A program made the translations under genes and the position numbers. Shown here in pieces: positions 13,915-25,200 of a stretch of DNA of 64,000 bases. The DNA lies in the NCBI GenBank assembly GCA_020137815.1, contig CM035352.1, positions 2,024,529 to 2,088,528 of the forward strand. Reading direction: 5' to 3'. This DNA comes from Hormiphora californensis (Eukaryota > Ctenophora > Tentaculata > Cydippida > Pleurobrachiidae). Under the pieces are notes generated by a model. The model searched no databases and was not told the DNA's origin. It saw only the letters and a list, made by a program, of their open reading frames with translations. Position 1 is the stretch's first letter. Each line of letters begins with the position of its first letter.

Positions 13915-14918
13915 ATGATACATGACGGGTACATGACCTGTCATCAAGCTAGCTGGTGTACATACTGCTTGTTGTTGTGCATTACAGAAGCTTTTTGACA
14001 GGCGAACTATGGAGAGCTGATATACAAGTGGAGCAGGAAAACTAAACAAGAGGTAGTAGAGCGTATTCACGAACAGGATGCTTAAACAGGGTAGGGGAAA
14101 AGCAATTAAAATGTCATCACACTCTCGACATGCACCTCTCACCTGGACAGTAATGTTAAATACACATACTAGAGAGACAGAGAGAGAGGCCGTGTAGTAA
14201 GAAAAGTGGGGAACAAGATCAGAGAGGGGAGAGAGAGAGAGCGGTTATGAGCTGCATGAGAGGATTCAGGATTTGCGTGTATGTTTGTTTGTGGAAGCTA
14301 TCCAATACCAACACTGGTTGAGAGTGAAGGAGAAGAGAGAGGTGTATAGGTATGATAATATTATACCTAATAATATGACAGATGTAGAATTATATGGGGA
14401 GCATCAGGAAAGATAGAGTCCCAGCTGTGGTATGCTTGTTTATGAAATGTAGAATATAAGGAGCATTAAATCAGGTTCCTAAGACGTCGTATACAAACAT
14501 AATACACAATATGAGGAGCATCAGGAAAGATGGAGTCCCCTCCTCTGCTGTTACCTCATGGAGTTTTCAGACAAGGTAGGAAGTAGTATCAGATAACAAG
14601 CCAGTCAAAGAACGGAGTGTGTAGGATGTGACATTATTGTGTTACACATGAGAAATGGACACCGACAAGAAATGATATATACGATAACAAATGTCTGAAA
14701 GGTTTTGAGAAAATAGTGGGTACAATTGCTTTCATGGACATCGCAATAATCCTTCCTCTCTCCCTCCCCTTACTCGACAACTTCCTCCCGCCTCTCAAGA
14801 TCATGTTGACTGAGGGAGCTGCAAAGGAATCAAGTGTTGTATCATGTATGTCAGATTCATAAAATAGACGTCATCATCACAGTCCTAATGAATAGCCATG
14901 TTTGACTGTGATAAAGTT

Positions 14919-16268
14919 GGGGGGGGTTCAACCCTAAAAATTTCCATTGATACCCACTTTTTTGGCAAATGGAAATTTTATTTTGGAAATTTTTAGAAAT
15001 TTTTGGAAATTTTTAGAATTTTTTGGAAATTTTTAGAAATTTTTAGAAATTTTTAGAAATTTATGGACAATGGAAATTTTTGGAAGTTTTTAGTAAATGG
15101 AAATTTTTAGAAATTTTTAGAAGTTTTTAGAAATTTTTAGAAATTTTTAGAAGTTTTTAGAAACTTTTAGAAGTTTATATAAGTTCGTCGGTAACCCAAT
15201 TCCAAGGTAATGACAGATAATAATACAAATGTGGAAAATCTATAATGGTGCAGCACCAAACAGCACGAATACCCGGTTTTACCATCATCAACGGCTCGGC
15301 ATCCGAGCTGAGGTACCTACCCTATACAGTGGAGCACAGAAGTCATTCTCAACAAAATACTTCCACTCCTTTACTGTGAGGGCCGCTCGGTTATGGAACA
15401 CATTACCGAAAGAGGTTAATACAGCAGTTGGCTGGACCACTTCCCTGACAATCCACCTGTGAAGGGTTATTCTACCCGGAACAACAATTCTATCATGGAC
15501 TGGGTTTTGGAGGTTCGAGCAAAAGGGGGATGCTGAAAGACTGACACCGTTTACGATTCTGTAATGAAGTTTATTTATCAAGTTATCAAGTTATCAAGGT
15601 AATCTATGCATGTTTTCGACAGTAAGTTAGTACTTATTCTCGCTATATCCCTTATCGAGTTTAAAAAAGAGTTTAAGTTTCTATATTGTATGCTAAGAAA
15701 CCTGATCTACTACGGTATTAAGCATTAGTCATGGTAAAAGGACCCGTCCGAAGGAATATTTAAAAGTAAGTTACCAAATAGCACCTTATATAAGTACATA
15801 AGGTATCTTGTGCTATTTGGTAACTTACTTTTAAATCAGTTTTCGAGACGTCCGCGTCCTTAGTTGTCCAATGAAGCTATGATTTCTGAAGAAATTGTAC
15901 GGATTGCCCAAAAATATATGATATCGATGTCTTATCTATCATTCAATAACTTATTGATGCTCAGTTGTCACAAGAGGTAAGGAAAAGGAACCAGTTCTTC
16001 GACAACTGTGTTTATATATTTTCAAGTTTTTGTTAATTTTTCTTTTCTTGGTCAATGGAAATTTTTGGAAATTTTTAGAAATTTTTAGAAATTTTTGGAA
16101 ATTAATGGAAATTTTTGGAAATTTTTAGAAATTTTTGGAAATTTTTAGTACTAAAAACTTCTAAAAATTTCTAAAAACTTCTAAAAATTTCTAAAAATTT
16201 CTAAAAATTTCCATCGATACCCGGATTTTGGCAAATGGAAATGGAAATTTTTAGGTTGAACCCCCCCC
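14919..16268. mobile_element. Transposable element with G-run terminal inverted repeats and internal LINE fragment
   Basis: Ends are GGGGGGGGTTCAACC and GGTTGAACCCCCCCC, flanked by a 7-bp duplication TAAAGTT. Inside each end is an array of GGAAATTTTTAGAA-type units (about 14975-15180 and 16055-16210), in opposite orientation. The middle holds a LINE fragment (15229-15462) and a perfect-looking stem around 15764-15834 (AAAGTAAGTTACCAAATAGC and its complement). Confidence 0.75.
15229..15462 (+). pseudogene. Non-LTR retrotransposon reverse transcriptase, C-terminal fragment
   Basis: A 77-residue open frame contains FTVRAARLWNTLPKEVN, the tail motif common after the reverse-transcriptase domain of LINE-type retrotransposons in animal genomes. 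No RT catalytic motif or endonuclease is present, so this is a dead 3' piece trapped inside the 14919-16268 element. Confidence 0.65.
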
Positions 16269-17219
16269 TAAAGTTACACAATGTACAAAAGTGGAAACAG
16301 CAGGAGACATTTACTTTTAGTCTTAAATCATTTACTTAGAAAAGTATACAGCACAAATCTGGAAAACTTTGCCAGGCAAAGATAGCTGCACTATAATGTA
16401 TCTCCAGAACTGAGAAGGGTATCACTTCTAACTACAACTACCGTGTTGGCAAACGCTGCTGCCCCCCCCCCCCCTGGATAAGGCAGCGCTTTTCAAACTA
16501 CTGTGCTGCTCGTGTGCTCGACAAATTCTCACCGATTGCACCAGCTCCCTACACCAGTTAAAAGAAGAAGAAGTCATACAATGCATTCTCAACACACACA
16601 CACCGGCAATAATTATTGCCCATCCTGCAATTCACCAATAATCAAAGCCATTAGTCAATACTTCCTAGTTGAAGGCAGCAACACTAATAACGCTGAAAAA
16701 TGAACTTCCTATATATATTAGACGAATATCATAAGATTTTTAGTATTTACCCTGCCTTTCTAGTACCTACCCCGGCTATCTCAAACTTCCAATCTAGTGT
16801 AGGTAGGTATGTATGCAGTACACTTTGGGACGTTTTGTTTGGGACATATTGTGAGCATGTTGTAGCCTATCCAATGATCTGTTTTGTGACTTGTTTAGTT
16901 TGTACGCCATTACACGCTGAATCCGAGCCTACAAAATCAGTCATTTTACACAAAATAATATCACTTTTTGCTATTGTACCTACTGGTCACAATCCGAGTA
17001 CACGAATGTTTAGTCATTTTCAAAAATGCCTCTAATTTCCGTAGATTTAACTTGTTTACTTTTGAGTTTTAACCCCACATTCAAATTTTGCTACCACCAT
17101 ATATAAAGTGACTAAAACATGGTCAGAAATTATATTACATTGTCACTCCATCATATCATCCAATTTTAACTCATGTTTAATTCCAAGAGACTACGGTGTT
17201 CCCAACACGATATATCTCT

Positions 17220-17998
17220 CTAGACAGCCTCACTCATTTCCATGCACTCCTGTATGAACACATCCATCTTCTTCTGCAGTTCACTGTGCTTGTTGTCCTT
17301 ATGTTTCTTCTCCTGCTCCAGGTTGTGTAGTTCATTCTTGTTGCTGTCTATCACCCTCATGTTGTTCTCCAACTCCAACTGAAACACATGTCGCGTCATG
17401 TTATATCATGTGAAACACACATGTGTAATTCTCAGACCGAGCAACATATAGTAGGGTGGGATATGGGTAGTATGGGTCTGGAACACGTGTAATTCTTTGT
17501 TAAACCCTTCAACAAGTTGTTAAATTTTTTACTTTCTAACTGGGAGTATCGTGAAGGAAGGCCATTAAGAGATTAAAACCGTTAAATCGTTCACTACATA
17601 CCTCAAGAGTATTTATCAGTTTCTGATCCTCTTCATTTTCTGCAGTTACAGCCTCCAGCTCTTCATCCTTCTCATCGCACAAAGCTATCAGTCTTTCCTT
17701 CTCGCTCTGTTCCTGAAACATCGCTGGTTTTAGTTGTCTAGTTTTATAGTTGCTGGTTTTAACTACTGTTTCAGTTACGGATGTCTAACTATGTTACTGC
17801 TGCGCTGACAAGCACAAATGTGGCTCCGTCAGTTCCCGAAAACTTTATTCTTATCATAATTATATATGGATATTTTCAACTGACCTCTTCCAGTTTCAGT
17901 TTCATCTCCTCGATCGATTTTTCTACACTGTCGATCCTCTCTTTCGCTTCTCGGGTCTGTTCCATCAACTTCTTGGTCATATTCTTTACCCGCTCCAT
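17220..17998 (-). CDS. Small coiled-coil protein, 127 residues, family not recognised
   Basis: Three exons, 17885-17998 (ATG at 17998), 17602-17712 and 17220-17378 (TAG), all joined in phase 0 with good splice sites. The product begins MERVKNMTKKLMEQTREAKE and is almost wholly charged, with heptad-like spacing of Leu, Ile and Met, ending FIQECMEMSEAV. There is no signal peptide, membrane segment or cysteine motif. Length and composition resemble small ciliary, kinetochore or vesicle coiled-coil adaptors, but I could not match one, and low-complexity coiled coils are easily over-read. The clean in-phase exon structure argues that it is a real gene. The start is the first Met of the first exon; the upstream sequence is a long GA/TC tract. 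Confidence 0.7.
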
Positions 17999-18274
17999 TT
18001 TGACTGGTGAACAGCTACAAAAACTCGCTTCTCAAAACATTCAATATTAGATTTTTCAAAAGAAAAACAATTGTTTTCAAAAATCAATCAACAAATCAAA
18101 CATTAGTGTAGGTGTGGAACACAAACAGTATAATGTAGTATAATAATTTTATCGCTGATAACAAAGCGAGCGTCACAGCCTGAAAGAAAGATGGGAGGAA
18201 GGAAGAGGCTATATATTGGAATGTGTCATCACTAGCAAGGGTGTAGTGACGAGGAGAATCCCGAGAAAGAGAGA

Positions 18275-18339
<65 letters not shown>

Positions 18340-18573
18340 AAGAGAAGGAGAAAGAGAGTAGAGAGAGAGAGAGAGAGAAGAGGAGAGGAGAGAGAGAGAG
18401 AGAGAGAGAAGAGATAGAAACGGATAGAGAAGCGAGAAGAGAGAGAGATAGAGAGAACCCGTCAGAGAGAGAGGAAAGAGACGGGAGAGTAATGGAAAGA
18501 AGAAAAGAAGAGAGAGAGGAAGAGAGCGAATAGTGATTTCGAGCCGCTAAGTACAGGACAATCGATAATCTCA

Positions 18574-18668
<95 letters not shown>

Positions 18669-19220
18669 ACTCTCTCACTCTCTCCCTTCACTTTCCTGCG
18701 CTGTAGTGGTTTAATTAGCATAGGAATTACGGGAATTAACGCGGTCCAGCCCGAATTATACACAAGCTTTTGAAGTTTCCAATAAGTTTGTAACGTGTCC
18801 AGCGGGGAAACTGCACCCACGACGCAGACGATAACACGTAAATGATAAGTTAAAAACACTTTCTTGCTGAAAACAGAAACTGTAAGGCCAATGCTCTGAC
18901 CACTGAAACACCTCTTTAGCAGATCAGGTCGAATAGTTGAGGGGACGGTAAAGTAACTGGGTACACACTTTGAATCGATACACTCTTTCCCTGTGCTCGT
19001 CAGTCCGAGGCAACCTGTTCGTTCCAACTGAGAAGATAAGAGCTGTGAAATTTAACACGCATCAACCTGCATCAGATGTGCACTTGTACCATCGTTTAAA
19101 GTTTCACTGTTGACTGTTCTTTTATGATTATGTTTTACTTTTTACATTCCCTAAAACTAAAACTTAGTAGATTGTTCCTAGGAAAATTATTTTGCAAAGA
19201 AAGTTATAAATGTAGACCTG
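17999..19220. other. Intergenic: inverted GA / TC tracts between two minus-strand genes
   Basis: Head of the coiled-coil gene and tail of the Ig gene. A GA-rich stretch at about 18265-18530 is followed by a TC-rich stretch at about 18575-18680, which could pair into a long imperfect hairpin. ORFs on both strands (RERERE, SLSLSL) are artefacts of the repeat. The remainder (18690-19220) shows only a GGCCAATGCTCTGAC repeat remnant at about 18885-18905. Confidence 0.6.
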
Positions 19221-22200
19221 CTAGAGCCTAGACCTTATTTCACCGTGTCGACCCATTTCGGTGGACTGACTTTGGTTTCTTACCGTTTCTCGAGGTACAA
19301 AAGGATTCTCGCTGAGATAAGCACCAAATTCCTGTTTCGCTAAGTGGAGCATATTCCAGGCCGTATTTGCATTTTGTACCACCTCAAAATTCAAAAGCAG
19401 CTTCTTTCCCCCTGTCTCACACCCGGTAAAAGTACCCACACAGAACTCTGAGCACTTCATAGTCTGAACTACCTCCTCGAGATACTGGATCCACCCTAGA
19501 GACATGATTGTCGCTATCCGACCCGTACAGTCCGCAGTTTCATATAGCTTCACCGTGAGTGTGTCGCTCCAGCGATACAGTTTAGGCAGGCTGCGGGGAG
19601 AACAGAAGGTGGCTGTTTCATCCCATTTCCCATCAGTACATGTCAGGGTGGCTGGACGGACATGTGTAACTATCCTGTAGGTTCCGTTACACGTAGCATT
19701 ACACGTGGCATTGAATCCTGTCCAGTAGTCGGGTGGGGTGCAGTGTAATGCACCGTTCGCCAGAGTGGACAACTTGGTACAGTAGTCTGAAAACGAAATC
19801 ACACTAAATTTTAACCAGGCAATCATTTCCAGTTATGATATTTACTCACTACTCAGTCAGGTAGGCTACTGATATAAAGGAACGAGGCGAAATAAAGTGA
19901 GTCGCTCGCATGACCTACTCAATACAGTAGTTTTGGTGTCAGATGTCATTTTAGAGGTTTGTCCGTTTGTGTAGGTGACCAGAGTTGAGTAGGTGCCACT
20001 GTCTGTCGTTTTAGCCGGTGATGTCGCACTCAACTCGTACCTTGTCTAAATGATACTGGTTTTGATATCCACGGCATTGTCTACAGAGTACCACAGCACT
20101 TAGGCAGAGCGCTTGTTAGAGCCCATGAACACACGTGGAGGTGAAATTTTCAACATACATGTGTGTTATTAGAAGATAGAGTCTTCTGGTGAAACCCAGT
20201 AGTGACATCCACGCCGTTCAGTTGTATTGCAACACTTTCTGGGCTGATGTCTGGAGAATTTTCTACTGTGATGGTGAAATTAAAATCCTCTCCGACGCCA
20301 ACGGGGGATGTTGGAAGATCCACACTGGAAATACCTGCAAATAGGTTGTCATTCTACAAGAATGCACATCTACATGAATACACGGTTCGGAGATGGCAGT
20401 TTTTTGTGGGATAACAAATAGGCTATCCGCGGTTTTATAACAGTCATTACTCATTTATGAGTCCCTTTCAATCGCGGTTCTCTAATAACCTTCTTTGGCA
20501 GGGGTTACTACTACTACTAGTAGTGGCAGGGGTTAGTCTTACCAAGGAAGGTGATTTTATGAGTATAGCTGATACTTCCGAAGGTTTGGTACTCTGCAGT
20601 GCACGTATAAGATCCACTTAATGTTGGCTTTACCATGGTAACAAGAAGCCCTTCCTTTACGTATTCGTCTCCCTCTATAGCTTTTCTGTGTGGCGATAGT
20701 ATAGTTCGTTTTAGTAACCTCATACCAATGAGCAAGTTTAGTTTTCTCCTTCCGGCTGAACAAAATGAGTAAATTTCCTCATTGATATGCGGCTAATAAA
20801 CAATCAACCGATCCATATTCTCCATACCTTATACCTCATACCCCGTTTTCAGTTTTGAGTTTTACCCCCCCCCCCCCCCCCCCCCGTTTACAAGCATGTG
20901 CTACTAGTAGTGTACTAAGATCGGGATTCGGGGCACCAGTCAGACTCGAGATTCATTACCCGTTAGATGATGTCCATGTGATGACAGGATGAACTGGTTG
21001 CCGTTGAAAGTCACACTTTAAACTTTCATCCCCTCTTACAATAGTCCTCTCCAACTTTGATGTGTCCATCAGTTTCTCTGAAAGGAAATAATAATTGAAC
21101 CTCGATATAACGGTCTTCGGTGACAAGCATGATGTATTGAGAATTGGCTTAATCAAGAAGGATTGGCTTGTAGGTTATTTTATGTCCAAGAAAATAGAAA
21201 TATTGTTTTTTTCAATTAGCTCGACCATATTACCTATCACGACGATATCAGCGTTGGCAGTTATCAGTTTATCCCCGGCTGTGATATGGACAGACATTTC
21301 CACTGTCTTTGAAATGTTTTCCAGCGTTGTCTTGCTCTCATACTTATTCACTCCACCGTTCACCATTTTGATGGTTGAGTTGTTCACCCCGGTGGATGGT
21401 GACCATTGCACAGTTTGGACATTAGTTGAGGTTAGGATGGTGGCTGTAAGTGTGATGGTATTCCCTTGGGTAAGGATAGCTCTGGTAGGACTGATAGTGA
21501 GAGAGGAATGGGTGTCAACAGGTACACTCTTTGAGGTGAGGACTGTTGAGTCAGGGTAGCTGGCAGTACACTTGTAATCTCCTGCCGTTGAATTCAGGGT
21601 GACATTCTTTAGTTCCAACTCTGATTTCACCTGTCGGATCAAAAGGCTGTATAAAAGTTAAAAGACCGATCGCTTTACTGAAAGACATGTACATTAGAAA
21701 AGTACTACATATATATTCGAATTTATGTAACAAACATTACCTTTAAAGTTTTGGAGAACTTCTCGCTTTTCACAGTTTCTGTTTCATCTTTTATCCACTT
21801 GACCACCACATCAGCTGTGTTATCTGTGTTGCTGGTGGCCATGCACGTTAACGTTATATCTGTTCCCTCTTGGGCCATCCTGGGAACAGGCTGAGTTTCC
21901 ATCCAAATTACAATGACAGCAAACTGGGAATCAATGGTTGTCTCATCTCCCTTATCATCTGCAGCTATCATCCTGCAGGTGACTTGTCTGTCTGTCTCCA
22001 AGTCTGTCTGAGTGAGAGAGTTGCCTGTTCCTACTGTTGTGCTGCCTTCAAGCCATGTCAGGGAAGGTAATGGAGTGTAGTCAGAGGCACTCTTAGCAGC
22101 TGTACACCGCAGGGTGACGTTCTTTCCTCGCTCTACAAAGTGTGTCCCTCCCCCAGTTAAACCTGCAATGTTAGATAATACATCAACAAGGAAGTCATGT

Positions 22201-25200
22201 CATACTGCAAGACTGTAATGTCTGTTCGGAGAGGGTCTAGTCTTTTGAAAAACAGCAAGTGAGTTCACTAGATATAGTAGAGAGACAAGCAAGTACTGTC
22301 AGAGCATTGGCCTGACCCTATTCAAGTAGATTGTAACACCTACTGTAGGTAAGAACATTGAGTTTTGCGGTGGTGGAGTATGAGTCCTCAGGCTGGACAA
22401 CCGAGCAGGTCAAAATGGTAGAAGCGGGCAGACCCGCCAGAACGGATGTTCCTAGGACAAGATATGATGACTGAACACCGTTTGATACCGTTCCTGAAGA
22501 GGTAATCGTAGTCCCAACTGGGGCATTCGGCCATGTTATTGTTACTGGGTCGGTGATGTCTGTCACATTACATGTCACTGTGACGTCATTGCTCGGCAGC
22601 ACCCATCTATCAGTAGTTTCCAGCTCTGAAAATGTTGTGGGGGATGACACACAATCAGATTGAGTTTTTTGGAAGGAAAAGGTTAAAAATACACATGAAA
22701 ATGAATTTACACGTCCTGGTTGAGTTAAATCGTGTGTTTTTACCGGGTTAGGACTCCCGAAGCACTTACCAAAAACGTCAAGTGAAACCTGTAGAGTTTG
22801 AGTTATTTCCCCAGAGGTTGCGCTACCAGCATAACTGTGATCACTTGTTACATTGCTCAGTTTCAGATACACTTCCTGTGATCCACCACTAAAGATGCCA
22901 AGTTCGGTAGTACTGGCAGCTTGTCCATCCCAGGTGGCTGAATCGAGTGCCTGGCTGAGACCAGCTACAGTGCATGTTAGAGTTGGGGAGGATCCCTTTA
23001 GTGCTGCCGTGTCAGAACATGTCGTTGCTGTGCAGGATTTAAATGTTATATCTTTTAGCATGGATTTTAGGAATATCTTGGTATCTTACTTGGTATCATA
23101 TTGTATCGATATCTAGCTTGTTATGTTCTAACCCTCCTTTACATTCGCGTGGGGGCGAATAAGGCAATATCCAGCATGGATATAATTTGATTGGCTTGAG
23201 TATCAGTGTGGTGGCTTACTTGAGTTGCTTGACACATAAATTCTAAAATTCTTTTATCAACAATTCAATGGCTTACTGATTGAAAATGTCGTCAAGATCA
23301 TCGTCTTATCAAGTGCACCATCCCCACTTCCGATTCTGCAAGTAACTTGGCTTGTGTCACCCAGTGATTTCAGTTTGGAGGCTGATAAAGTGAGAGTCGA
23401 TGTTTGTTCCGTTCCACTGACAGCTTCATCTTTAAATGCGGTATCTGCTGAGCTTGTCAGACCTGCTCCCTCGATAAGCCATGTCACGGGAGCAGGAGTA
23501 GAGATTAAATCTGCTATCGAGCATGTTAGAGTTTGAGGCGATAGTTTACTCACTGATCGATCTTCTAATGTTACATCTGAAACAAGATTTGATAAGAGTA
23601 GAACTGCCATGGGCGTGAACCCCTGCTGAAGACCCTATAGTATTAGCCCCGTGTGTATAGGGCCCATACAGTGTTAATACACACGGGGCCAATCCCTTAG
23701 CGACACCAGCACCGTAGTGAGGGTCATGATCAGTGAGAAACGAGATGTGACGAGTTGTTACACTAGTCCCGGGTGGAATAGTACCACTTGTTAATGTTAA
23801 TTTGTTCAGGGATCTTACCAACGAAATCAAGATAAATTGGACTTGTCAGATCAGATTCGGGTGAATCTCTAGTGCAGGTAGCGGTTGCACTGAGATCGGT
23901 AGTTTGAGATGCTGAAAAGTCAAGCTCCACCTGTTTGTTTCCGTCCACAACGATATTGGTATAGATATTGCCACTGTGCCCCGTGTTGGATATCTCGAGA
24001 GTGTTACACGTGTAACTAGATCCACCCCATCCCGTCAGGTAGGCCTTGATGGAGGATGAAGCGGCACTGGTCCCCGTCTCTAGGTATGCGTTCTCAGTCA
24101 CCCAGTCTGTGAGGAGGAGTTGTATCATGTGTCGCATGGCAGGATCACGTATCAGAACCATGACGATCCAGGGTATAGTACTACAGACAACTGTATTTAT
24201 GATGTTGAACATATAACCCACCAACTATGTCTAGAAGAACAGTTCCACCGACTTCATCTCCTGTGCTAAACTCTGCAGTGCATGTGTATGTCTCATCAGA
24301 AGTTGGGCAAGATGATATCGTTAGTATTGAAGTCTGGGAGTTGGCCTGATAGTTGTCATTTGTGATAGTGTATCCTTCATCCAACTCTTTTCCTGACAGT
24401 GTCCATTTGATGGTAGATGGCTTGGTTGTCGTATCGAACTGGCATTGAACCAAACCTTTTTGACCTTCGCGACACACTGTTGATACCACTTTTACATCTG
24501 TAACATTTTGTATGCATTGGTTTGACTGCAGCATAAGAAAGTAAAAATAACTTGATAGGGAGTATGAAACACCACGCGGTCCTGGAACAAGTGTACTATT
24601 TGAAGATCTTACCGTAGTAATAGTACCGTGTGCGGCAAAAAAAAGGCCCCCCCTAGACCACCATAGTTGCCGATGTGGTGGAGAGCTGTAACTTGGCAGG
24701 GTTGCTCCACTATGTCTATCTTGATCCTGACAGAAAAATCAGAGCTCTAGCTCAAAATTCATTTTCATGAACGGAATGAACTTCTCCGTTCCTTCGATAT
24801 GAGACCCCCTCATCATTCAGAATTTTTTGCCCGTCTTTGGCTAACGATTATCTTTGTAATGAGACCAATTTGAGCATAATCTGATTACCAGGAGAGACAC
24901 AGTGGAGGGTTTTCCGACCGTCACTCCTGACATGTGATCCAGGCCCGGTCACGTGGTGAAAAGTGGGTTTGGGGTGCTGTTAACATGTCTCAATAACGGA
25001 TTATTGCTCTCATATCCCTTGAATATCCCTCCACAATGCTCTCAAGTCACTTTGTGATGCTGATTGATTGGGTTCATGTCACCAGTTCTTGTCAAAGTTC
25101 TCAAGCGGCCCGTGATACGAGATCATTTCATCAAGGAGGGGCCATCTTGTGTCACTAATCAGCCTATCATCTCACATTACACTAGCCAAGGGATCTGGGG

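Larger units (their letters stand above)
12394..17219. other. Intergenic region dominated by two large inverted-repeat elements
   Basis: Upstream of the TRPM start and downstream of the coiled-coil gene. It contains the hairpin element 12576-13914 and the G-run element 14919-16268. The rest (13915-14918, 16269-17219) is low-information sequence with GA-rich patches near 14170-14240 and a C-run near 16460. ORFs at 16503-17035 show no recognisable features. Confidence 0.55.

Noticed and set aside
16503-17035. ORFs of 66 and 111 codons upstream of the coiled-coil gene's tail
   Set aside because: No recognisable features, no splice structure, and sequence composition as in surrounding intergenic DNA.
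18209-19027. 272-codon minus-strand ORF with Arg-Glu and Ser-Leu repeats
   Set aside because: It is GA/TC dinucleotide repeat translated; no domain and no splice structure.
23763-24224. Membrane-like stretch near 24110-24220 as a transmembrane segment of the Ig protein
   Set aside because: The hydrophobic residues are intron read-through; the exon begins at 24106 with WVTENAYLETG.
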